From NCBI RefSeq assembly GCF_014526325.1, contig NZ_JACNMJ010000002.1, positions 372,001-436,000 of the forward strand: 64,000 nucleotides of DNA, written 5' to 3'. Origin of the DNA: Psychroserpens algicola. GTDB lineage: Bacteria; Bacteroidota; Bacteroidia; Flavobacteriales; Flavobacteriaceae. Positions within the stretch are counted from its first letter, which is position 1; each line of letters begins with the position of its first letter. The notes below the pieces were generated by a model that made no database searches, was not told where the DNA came from, and saw only the letters and a program-made list of their open reading frames with translations. This document shows, in pieces, positions 44,434 through 52,900 of this stretch. The translations under genes and the position numbers were made by a program.

Positions 44434-45258
44434 ATAAATGCCGTCGTCCTTGATGGTAATGAGTTTTTGCTTGTACAATGTGCCAATGGCTTTTTTAAAC
44501 GTTTTTTTGCTCATTTGCAGTTCTCGCTTGATATCATCAGGATTAGATTTATCATTAAGTGAAAGAAAGCCATCACGAGAATCTTCAAGGTGTTGCATAA
44601 TTAAATCAGCATTAGGTTCTATTTTGCGATACCCGATTTTTCCTAAGATAATGTCTAATTTATTATCGTGACGAACTTTTTTAACATAACCTTTTAGACG
44701 GTCTCCAACACTAATATCTTTAAAAATATCTTCTGAAAATATTAAACCCAAATGTTGATTATTAACAATCACATTCATCCCTAATTCTGAAGGGTGAGAC
44801 ACAATTAAATCCACTTCATCAAATTGCTGTACAGTAAGTTCTTTATTGTCTAAGAAACGGTTTGTTTTACTCGAAGCCACTAACCTATCAGTGATTTCAT
44901 CAAGATAACAATAGACCAAATACCAGCCACCAGCTTTCATTTTAAACGCCTGCTCTCTAAACGGACAAAACAATTCTTTTACCAGACCCCAATCTAAAAA
45001 AGCACCATGTTCGGTCACTTGATTGCAACGTAAAAGTGCAAAGTCATCGCGAACAATATATGGCTCATCGGTTACAGCTACAGGACGCTCTTCGTTGTCT
45101 AAATAAACAAACACCTCAATTTCATCCCAAACCTTAAACGATTCAGGAACGTAGCGATTGGGTAGTAATACTTCGTTTCCCTCTTTGTCGGCTAAGTATA
45201 ATCCCTGATCGGTTTCCCGAAGGATTTCTAATGTATTAAAGTCTCCAATTCTTATCAT
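44425..45258 (-). CDS. CvfB-like S1-domain RNA-binding protein
   Basis: 277 residues, the CvfB/YitL plan: three S1-like beta-barrel domains (IGDFNTLEILRETDQG; VTEHGAFLDWGLVKELFCPF; DRLKGYVKKVRHDNKLDIIL) and a C-terminal winged-helix domain (MSKKTFKKAIGTLYKQKLI). In Gram-positive bacteria CvfB affects virulence-gene expression through RNA; the role in Bacteroidota is unknown. The box TATCTTTG lies five bases upstream of its start. It appears monocistronic. Confidence 0.88.
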   Translation of the reverse strand: MIRIGDFNTLEILRETDQGLYLADKEGNEVLLPNRYVPESFKVWDEIEVFVYLDNEERPVAVTDEPYIVRDDFALLRCNQVTEHGAFLDWGLVKELFCPFREQAFKMKAGGWYLVYCYLDEITDRLVASSKTNRFLDNKELTVQQFDEVDLIVSHPSELGMNVIVNNQHLGLIFSEDIFKDISVGDRLKGYVKKVRHDNKLDIILGKIGYRKIEPNADLIMQHLEDSRDGFLSLNDKSNPDDIKRELQMSKKTFKKAIGTLYKQKLITIKDDGIYLN

Positions 45259-45291
45259 GGGTCAAAGATACAGATATTAGTTATGAGAACT

Positions 45292-45328
45292 AAAAAAAGC
45301 GTTACAATTCTAATGAATTATAACGCTT
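45292..45328 (-). terminator. Terminator after the DUF2853 gene
   Basis: The stem AAGCGTTAcAATTC/GAATTaTAACGCTT has one mismatch and a 4-base loop; on the minus strand it is followed by a T tract. Confidence 0.7.
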
Positions 45329-45349
45329 AATATATATAAAAATATCAGA

Positions 45350-45688
45350 TTAATATACTGATTCTTTTTTGAAGTGTTTTGTCAATAAGTAATATACAAC
45401 AGCTCTGTATTTGTTTCTGTTAGATTTTCCGTAAGTTTCCATAACTTTAGCAATTCCTTTATCTAAATCGGCGCTATCTTTTAATCCTAATTTCTTGATT
45501 AAAAAGTTGTTTTTTACTGTCGCTAATTCTGAATCATCAGATCCTGAAACTGTTGCAGCATCAGCATTATAAATTGATGGCCCACAACCAATAGTTACTT
45601 TAGTTAATAAATCCATATCAGGATTTACTCCACATTTGTCCTTTAAATCAGAAGCATATTTTGCTATCAAATCATCTCTTTTACTCAT
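45350..45688 (-). CDS. DUF2853 family protein
   Basis: 112 residues, small and helical, containing KVTIGCGPSIYNADAATVSGSD and KYRAVVYYLLTKHFKK. It matches my recollection of the DUF2853 family, found as a single-domain cytoplasmic protein in Bacteroidota and Proteobacteria, with no assigned function. It lies 89 bases after menD on the same strand and may be read from it or from its own promoter; a terminator follows. Confidence 0.82.
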   Translation of the reverse strand: MSKRDDLIAKYASDLKDKCGVNPDMDLLTKVTIGCGPSIYNADAATVSGSDDSELATVKNNFLIKKLGLKDSADLDKGIAKVMETYGKSNRNKYRAVVYYLLTKHFKKESVY

Positions 45689-45777
45689 CTTAATTATATT
45701 TTACGGGTTAATAAATTATTTGGTCTATAAATATAGCCAATTATAAGACACATCAAAAGCCGAAATGTCACATTTAT

Positions 45778-47538
45778 CTATTTGATAACGTTGAAGTAGT
45801 CTAATAAAACCTCGTCATTTATAGTTCGAGGTGTAAACACTTCTAATAGTCTCGGGTGTTTTGATTTCTTATAGAAGGTCTTTAGTGAGGTTTCCAGTTG
45901 TTCTTCATCATGTGCTGTTGTATATTCAAACTGAAACATCTCACACAATTGCTTTGCTGTCAACTGATGTTTGGTCTCAAAGAAATAATCAAAGTTTTCA
46001 GTGTTTTTATGTCCAGGTAAAATGCGGAAAATACCTCCTCCCTGATTATTTATCAGGATGATTCTGAAATTCTTCGGGATATAATTATTCCACAAAGCAT
46101 TACTATCATAGAAAAAACTCAAATCACCAGTAATTAATGTTGTTTGCTTGGTCTTTGCAACGGCACATCCTATAGCTGTTGAAGTACTCCCATCTATTCC
46201 ACTTGTTCCTCGGTTACAAAACACATCTAGTGTTGGATTGAGATTAAATAATTGTGCATATCGAACAGCAGAACTATTTCCGAGTTGTAGTATCGTTGCA
46301 TTAGGTAATGACTTAAGCAAAATACTAAAGGCTTTAAAGTCGCTAAATGCAATTTGCTTTACATAAGCCAAATGCTTTTTATGACGTTGTTGCTTAACTA
46401 AATCCCAAATGTTAAAATAATTACTTTTAGTGACGTGTGAAATTTTAGGCAAGAACTGAGAGAAAAAATCATTAGGCGTTGCTTCGATATGTTTGTCTAA
46501 ACAAAAAAAAGTGTCATTTGCTTTTTTAGCATCAATATGCCAATGGTGTTTTGGTTTATATGTCCTTAAAAAGGCTTTAATTTTTTTAGAGACGACCAAA
46601 CCTCCTAATGTTACAAGTATATCAGGCTGTAATGCTTCAAAAGATTCACTGTCTAAAGGCGCTATAATTTTATCAATACTTGGAAAAAAATTGGGATGAT
46701 GCAAATTAGATGTCGTTTCGGTGAATACTAAAACACTATCATCGTTAGCTAGCTCATCTAACCATTGCTGTTCTATTTGGTTTGGAGGTAACACTCCTAC
46801 TAAAATCATTTTCTTAGTGGCTACATACCATTCGTCAATACAATCTTTTAATTCGTCCTGATCAATTTTCTGTTGCTTTAAATCGATCGTCTGCACTTTA
46901 GGGTTTACAGATAATGTATCAACAGTTTCATAAAGTGGTTCATCAAACGGAATGTTAACATGAACAGGTCCCTTTTTAAAACGTGAGAGTTCTAGGGCTT
47001 TATTAAGCTCGTCTTCATTATAGGATTGAATACCTTGTTGCAAACCTAAAAACCGTTCTAATCTGTTTTCAATACTTTTAAATATTGGAAGTTCTTCTCT
47101 TTCTGGAATACGGTTTTCATCTTTTAAATCTAGTTTCAAATTAGCCGAATATATGATGTGGTTTTCAAAAACATCTTTCTGATTTATAGTCTGTCCATCA
47201 CCAATACCAATTAAATGTTTAGGTCGGTCGGCTGATAGTACGACTAGTGGAATATCGCTATAAAAAGCTTCTGAAACAGCGGGATAATAGTTAAGCAATG
47301 CACTTCCTGATGTACATAACACTGCTACTGGCTCATGAATTTGCTGCGCGATTCCTAAGGCAAAAAAAGCAGCACAACGCTCATCAACAATGCTATAGCA
47401 ATTAAAGAAATCATCATTAGTAAAACCTAATGTTAATGGCGCATTTCTACTTCCTGGAGAAATAACAATATGCTTTATATTTTTGAGTTTACACAACTGA
47501 ACAACAGTTTGCGCAAGCGGAATTTTAGGGTGTATCAT
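45778..47538 (-). CDS. menD: SEPHCHC synthase (MenD)
   Basis: 2-succinyl-5-enolpyruvyl-6-hydroxy-3-cyclohexene-1-carboxylate synthase: it adds 2-oxoglutarate to isochorismate, using thiamine diphosphate. 586 residues, three-domain ThDP fold: SPGSRNAPLTLGF and DERCAAFFALG (N-terminal), GDGQTINQ, and the cofactor motif GDLSFFYDSNALWNN with NNQGGGIFRILPG (C-terminal). Standard length. The start ATG lies eight bases from a TAACTTTG box. menF and a thioesterase lie upstream on the same strand, 107 bases away, perhaps in a separate transcript. Confidence 0.94.
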   Translation of the reverse strand: MIHPKIPLAQTVVQLCKLKNIKHIVISPGSRNAPLTLGFTNDDFFNCYSIVDERCAAFFALGIAQQIHEPVAVLCTSGSALLNYYPAVSEAFYSDIPLVVLSADRPKHLIGIGDGQTINQKDVFENHIIYSANLKLDLKDENRIPEREELPIFKSIENRLERFLGLQQGIQSYNEDELNKALELSRFKKGPVHVNIPFDEPLYETVDTLSVNPKVQTIDLKQQKIDQDELKDCIDEWYVATKKMILVGVLPPNQIEQQWLDELANDDSVLVFTETTSNLHHPNFFPSIDKIIAPLDSESFEALQPDILVTLGGLVVSKKIKAFLRTYKPKHHWHIDAKKANDTFFCLDKHIEATPNDFFSQFLPKISHVTKSNYFNIWDLVKQQRHKKHLAYVKQIAFSDFKAFSILLKSLPNATILQLGNSSAVRYAQLFNLNPTLDVFCNRGTSGIDGSTSTAIGCAVAKTKQTTLITGDLSFFYDSNALWNNYIPKNFRIILINNQGGGIFRILPGHKNTENFDYFFETKHQLTAKQLCEMFQFEYTTAHDEEQLETSLKTFYKKSKHPRLLEVFTPRTINDEVLLDYFNVIK

Positions 47539-47545
47539 CTAATGG

Positions 47546-47553
47546 CAAAGTTA
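47546..47553 (-). promoter_or_regulatory. Candidate -7 box of menD
   Basis: TAACTTTG on the minus strand matches TAnnTTTG; very near the start codon. Confidence 0.4.
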
Positions 47554-47645
47554 TTCAAAATGTGAATTAAAAAAAAGCTTCCTTTTTATAAATAGCATAT
47601 TATGAAAGTCCATGTAAATACCAATACAAATTGACAAAGCTTTTG

Positions 47646-48779
47646 TTATGAGATAACACTTTTCATCGTATACGATTTATTAACCGTCTCTTCCCACTCG
47701 TTTTGAGGTTTCGAATCTTTAGTAATCCCTCCACCTACATAAACTAATGCCTTTTGGTTTTTAATTTGCATACAACGCAAGTTCACAAATAAATGACTGC
47801 TTTTTTTTACTGTTCCGTAAGCATTATTTTCAACATTTCGTCTGTTACTATTTCTGGTTTTTAAACTGGTAAGATTTAATTCACCCAGAAAACCTGTGTA
47901 AAACTCACGATCATAATTTTCATTTGATAAAATGAATTGCTTTGCTTCATGTTCAGGTAAACCACAAACAGCTGGTGTTGGATGTAAGCTAAAAATCACC
48001 TCCTTTAAATGCTCGCTTTTTAAAATTCCTGAAATTTTAGATTGTAAATGTAGTAATTGCCCAGCCTTAATCGTTTGAGCAGGTACGGCACTTATTTGCG
48101 ATACATGTGGCATTAATTTGTGTTCTATATATTGTGTGACCAGGTGTTGTTCTTCTATGTTTTTTGAATCCCATTCAACTTCCATAGAGTTTTGATATAA
48201 CTGTGTTCCAGCTAGCGCCATTGTTTTAAAGCGTAAACCTTCTATGTGTAATAAAGTTTCAGGAGAAGCTCCAAGCCACAATCCAACCTTTGGATGATAC
48301 CAAATGTAAACAAATGCTGTAGGGTAAGCCTCTAATAAAGATTTAAATAATCGAATGGGATTATCTTCGGAAATGGGCACAGTTTCAATTCTGGAAACTA
48401 CTATTTTTTTTAAATCGCTATTTGAGATAGTATCGATTCCTTTTTGAATAAGTTCAATATGCTGATAACGTAAATCATCATTATCTTGTGAAATCTGCGT
48501 AACTGGATTGGGTGATAAATTAGTGCTTTTTTCAGTCTTTTCATCTAATTCAGATTGTATTGTTTCGCATAATTTTTCAGGAAAAATAATAGTTTCAAGT
48601 TCTGAATCAAATGGAGAAAAAACAAATCCGCTTTCCGTAAAATCTACAACAATGTGAACATCATCATTCTTTTGCAGCATTGCATGTATCGTTGATGCAT
48701 TAGGCTTCCTGTAAGCTACAAAAGGTAAACCTGATATGAATTGATTTTCAATACGCCCTAAGACATCCTTTTGATGCAT
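47646..48779 (-). CDS. menF: Isochorismate synthase
   Basis: It converts chorismate to isochorismate, the entry step of the menaquinone pathway. 377 residues, chorismate-binding fold: KIVVSRIETVP, FVYIWYHPKVGLWLGASPETLL, FKTMALAGTQ, HPTPAVCGLP and YTGFLGELN. These are the motifs shared by isochorismate, anthranilate and salicylate synthases; menD next to it supports isochorismate synthase. It starts three bases after the thioesterase gene. Confidence 0.92.
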   Translation of the reverse strand: MHQKDVLGRIENQFISGLPFVAYRKPNASTIHAMLQKNDDVHIVVDFTESGFVFSPFDSELETIIFPEKLCETIQSELDEKTEKSTNLSPNPVTQISQDNDDLRYQHIELIQKGIDTISNSDLKKIVVSRIETVPISEDNPIRLFKSLLEAYPTAFVYIWYHPKVGLWLGASPETLLHIEGLRFKTMALAGTQLYQNSMEVEWDSKNIEEQHLVTQYIEHKLMPHVSQISAVPAQTIKAGQLLHLQSKISGILKSEHLKEVIFSLHPTPAVCGLPEHEAKQFILSNENYDREFYTGFLGELNLTSLKTRNSNRRNVENNAYGTVKKSSHLFVNLRCMQIKNQKALVYVGGGITKDSKPQNEWEETVNKSYTMKSVIS

Positions 48780-48782
48780 ATC

Positions 48783-49208
48783 TTACTTTTTTTTAGGAAG
48801 CGAAATTGTAGAAAGACGACAAATTGATATCAAATTATCATGATCATCGGTTATTCTTATATCTAGCAATTGAGTCGTTCGTCCCTTGTGCAAAAATGTA
48901 GCTTTTGCGTATACATAGCCTTCAGACACACTTTTTAAATGGTTAGCTGTTATTTCTAAACCACGAACAAATACGTCATCCAAATCCATAAATATAAACG
49001 AAGCAAAACTACCTACGCTTTCTGCTAAAGCAGCTGTGGCTCCACCATGCAAAACACCATCAGGTTGGTACACTCTTGAATTCACTGGCATTCTGGCAAC
49101 TAAAAAACCTTCGCCATAATCAACCATCTCAATGTTTAAGGTTTCCATTAAGGTGTTTTTACTCACTTGATTAGCCTTAGCTAATACGGCTTCTTTAGAT
49201 AATTGCAT
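48783..49208 (-). CDS. PaaI-type hotdog thioesterase, candidate DHNA-CoA thioesterase
   Basis: 141 residues, hotdog fold with the catalytic helix VLHGGATAALAESVGS (Glu/Asp region), YQPDGVLHGG and HKGRTTQLLDIRI. It is three bases upstream of menF, so it is likely to hydrolyse DHNA-CoA to DHNA (the MenI step); phenylacetyl- or other acyl-CoA substrates are alternatives. Divergent from the esterase at 49248 with a 39-base gap that carries a TACTTTTG box on this strand. Confidence 0.82.
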   Translation of the reverse strand: MQLSKEAVLAKANQVSKNTLMETLNIEMVDYGEGFLVARMPVNSRVYQPDGVLHGGATAALAESVGSFASFIFMDLDDVFVRGLEITANHLKSVSEGYVYAKATFLHKGRTTQLLDIRITDDHDNLISICRLSTISLPKKK

Positions 49209-49235
49209 AGAAATACTGTATTTTTAAAGTCGAAA

Positions 49236-49243
49236 CAAAAGTA
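49236..49243 (-). promoter_or_regulatory. Candidate -7 box of the thioesterase-menF unit
   Basis: TACTTTTG on the minus strand matches TAnnTTTG and lies 27 bases before the ATG at 49208. Confidence 0.45.
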
Positions 49244-49247
49244 CAAA

Positions 49248-49883
49248 ATGAATTCTACAGAACAGGAAATTTCTTATACCATTACAAACAGTTATTCTAC
49301 CTTAAACACATTTACAGCAGACACAAAACATGTGTGGTTTGTATGTCACGGCATGGGATATCTGAGCCGTTATTTTCTAAAATATTTTAAGGAGTTATCA
49401 GCTAAAGACAATTATATTATTGCTCCTCAAGCCCAAAGCAAATACTATATCACGCCAAAATTTACACATGTTGGCGCTGGTTGGCTTACACGCGAAAACA
49501 CTCAAATAGACACCCAAAATGTGATGACTTATTTTGACGCTATATTTGAACGCGAGAAAATTTCCGAAGCAAAACAATTAATTGTTCTAGGTTATTCTCA
49601 AGGCGTAAGTGTTGCTATGCGATATGTTGCAAAACGACGTATTGAATGCTCACAATTGGTGTTACATTCTGGTGGAATACCAGAAGAATTAACTCCTCAG
49701 GATTTTAATTTTTTCAAAGGTAAAGCCAAACTTATTTATGGAACCAATGATGAGTATCTTAATGATAAACGTATGCTTTTAGAACACACTAAAGCAAAAG
49801 CTTTATTTGACAATCGCCTAGATGTTATTCCATTTGAAGGTGTGCACGAAGTTAATGTCAAATTGATTCATTCTCTGGTATAA
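49248..49883 (+). CDS. Alpha/beta-fold esterase, carboxylesterase/phospholipase type
   Basis: 211 residues from the ATG at 49248 (MNSTEQEISYT); the frame upstream to 49203 overlaps the thioesterase start and is rejected. Oxyanion region WFVCHGMGYLSR, nucleophile GYSQG (Ser), acid GTNDEYL and a late His (EGVHEVN). The order is that of phospholipase/carboxylesterase-type enzymes of ~210-220 residues. Substrate unknown. No signal peptide. Followed by a strong terminator. Confidence 0.82.
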   Translation: MNSTEQEISYTITNSYSTLNTFTADTKHVWFVCHGMGYLSRYFLKYFKELSAKDNYIIAPQAQSKYYITPKFTHVGAGWLTRENTQIDTQNVMTYFDAIFEREKISEAKQLIVLGYSQGVSVAMRYVAKRRIECSQLVLHSGGIPEELTPQDFNFFKGKAKLIYGTNDEYLNDKRMLLEHTKAKALFDNRLDVIPFEGVHEVNVKLIHSLV

Positions 49884-49916
49884 AAAAAGTAGCTGCTTTA
49901 ACACAACTACTTTTTA
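49882..49916. terminator. Bidirectional terminator
   Basis: The 9-bp stem AAAAAGTAG/CTACTTTTT lies between the esterase gene and the convergent giant repeat gene. Confidence 0.7.
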
Positions 49917-49948
49917 TTATTTATGTAACTTTTGATGTTACAATGACA

Positions 49949-52900
49949 TCATTTTTTATTGGAGGACACAATTTTTTTAATGACACTACCTTGACTCGTT
50001 GTCATTCGAACAAATAAAATTTGATCTTTTACATCAGACAAATCAATAGTTGTTTTACCTTCACTTCCTTTTACATAGTCATTATTTGTAATACGCATTA
50101 TTGATGTCCCTCTGATATCCATAATTTCAATAGCTACATTGGTTTTAAAATTAAACTCATAAGCCAGATTCACTACATCTTTATAAGGTACAGGATAAGC
50201 TTTAAAATCGATACCTAAAGCCTCTCTTTTATCTGAAAAACTTAGAGATTCTTGATTGTCATCATCTTTGTCCTCTTCGTAAACTTCGCATATTTCAACC
50301 TCAGCATAGGCTATCATATAGAAACTATCTAAGCAATTAACAAAGTTGTTTAAATCTGAAATTGGAATCGTTAAAGTTACTGTATCTCCATCTTCAGAAT
50401 ACCCTGAATACGGATACTCATCAACATCTATTGTTGAGGCACACAATCTTCGATTTGAACTACCATCATCATCATTAAGTGATTGACAAGGATATGGATT
50501 ACAACCAATATATACGTTTACATTACCTAATGTATAATCAAACGCTGAATCTTCGTCATTAATTGAGTAGGTCACTAAAGCATTATTTCCTTCACGTTCT
50601 AAGGTTACCGAGCCTACTAAAATTGCTGAAGTACCTTGACCTGATGGATTACACGCTCCATCATCACCAGCAGCATATAAATCAAACGTATAAACATTAT
50701 AGTATCCCAGTTCATTTGTAGATTGTAAATCTAAGTTGCCGTTAGTCCAACCCCAATCTAATTCGGTTAACATTTCAGACTCTAAAAAGCATGACTCATA
50801 ACCAATTCCTGCACTAGGCGCATATGCATATGCTTTTTCATCCTCACAACATTCAACAATATCTATTTTAACCTTTTTACTCTGTTCGCATTTCGTCTTA
50901 CTTCCAATAGTATATGATAAGACATGTTTTCCTACACCTAATTCATTGGTATCTAAGCTATAAGTGCCATCCAAATTATCTATGACTCCAATTCCGGAAT
51001 AAACACCACCTTCAGGCTCGCCACCAGTTAAATGTATTATTCCATCTTCAACACAAATAAAGTCTGGAGCATTAAAATCAATTGTTTCATCTAATAAATC
51101 TTCTAAAATTAAGGTTGCCGCATAAGAACACCCATTGTCATCTAATGCTTTTATTGTTATAGGAGATTCATCTATCGAATACGTATTTCCATCTAAATCC
51201 CAAGTATACGTTTGAGTTTCACAAAGCATAACAGTTTCTATAACGTTTTCCGTTTGAGGATACTCATAAATTATCAAGGTCGCATTGTAAGGACAACCAT
51301 TGTCATCCAATAGGTCCAATATTATAGGAGAATCATCAGCGGAATACTTGTTACCTGTAAGGTCCCAAACATATGGTGAACCTTGGCAGACAAAAACTTC
51401 TTCTTTGACATTTATAGTTTTATCGTACTCGTAAACTTTAACTATTGCAGATGACCCGATACAACCAGCATTTGACTCAAAAGTGTAAGTGTATTGACCA
51501 TTTATTGGTCCAGTCCAAATACCTCCTTCGTCAGGTGATCCTTGTAAGGCACCAAATAATTCTTCTTCGGTTGGAGTTTCTCCCGCACATACGGTAAGCG
51601 TACCGTTTTCACCTGCATCTAAACCAGCATTTTCATTGATTATTAATGTAGCTGTATAAGTACAACCGTTATCATCTATCAACTCAACAATAACAGGAGA
51701 ATCGGTAGCTGTATAGGATTCATTGGTAATAGGCCATGTGTAAAAATCTTCTTTACAAATTGTGACAATGTCTTCAATGTCTGGTGTCACCTCATAAGAC
51801 GTCACTGTTAATACAGTTTTATACGGACAACCATTACCATCAATTCTTGGAATGTCATAGCTTCCAACTGCGTATTCTGTTCCTTCATAATTATAAGTAG
51901 CGCCTTCGCAAACTTCACCTGAAGCTGTATCATCTGGTGTCACTGGATATGCCGTTACTGTTAATACGGTTTTATACGGACAGCCATTAGCATCGATTCT
52001 TGGAATGTCATGTGATCCAACTGCGTATTCTGTTCCTTCGTAATTATAGGTATTGCCCTCACAAACTTCACCTGAAGCTGTATCGTCTGGTGTCACATCA
52101 TAATACAGTACTGTTACTGTTGCTGACACTTCTGGACATGAACCTGAAGCTGCAAATGTATAAGTATATACATCCGATTCTGGTCCGCTCCAAACACCTC
52201 CTTCATCTGGATTGCCCTCTAAAGCTTCAAACAATGCTTCGTTGGTTGGAATTACACCTTCACAAACTGTTAGGCTTCCATTAAGTCCTGCATCTGGTGC
52301 ATCATCTTCTGTTATCGTTAGTGTCGCATTGTATGGACAGCCATTAGCATCTGTTAAGCTCACTTCTACTGGAGAATCTAACACTGTATAAGTTAAACCT
52401 GTCACTGACCACTCATACGAATCACCTTCACAAATCGTAACATCGTTGACGACATCTTCTGTTACAGGATAAGCTGTTACGGTTAATACTGTGGTGTATG
52501 GACAACCATTAGCATCTGTTTTTGAAATATCATGGCTTCCTATTGCGTATTCTGTTCCTTCGTAATTATAGGTATCGCCTTCGCAAACCTCACCTGAAGC
52601 TGTATCATCTGGTGTTACTGGATAAGCGGTAACTGTTAATACGGTTTTGTACGGACAACCATTAGCATCAATTCTTGGAATGTCATGACTTCCAACTGCG
52701 TATTCAGTCCCTTCGTAATTATAGGTATCACCTTCGCAAACTTCACCTAAAGCTGTATCGTCTGGTGTTACTGGATATGCTGTTACTGTTAATACGGTTT
52801 TATACGGACAACCATTAGCATCAATTCTTGGGATATCATGACTTCCTACTGCGTATTCTATGCCTTCATAATTATAAGTATTACCTTCACAAACTTCACC

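Noticed and set aside
52000-52284. 94-codon open frame on the plus strand
   Set aside because: It lies antisense to the repeat gene and is a product of the repeat composition (Leu/His-rich, no domain).
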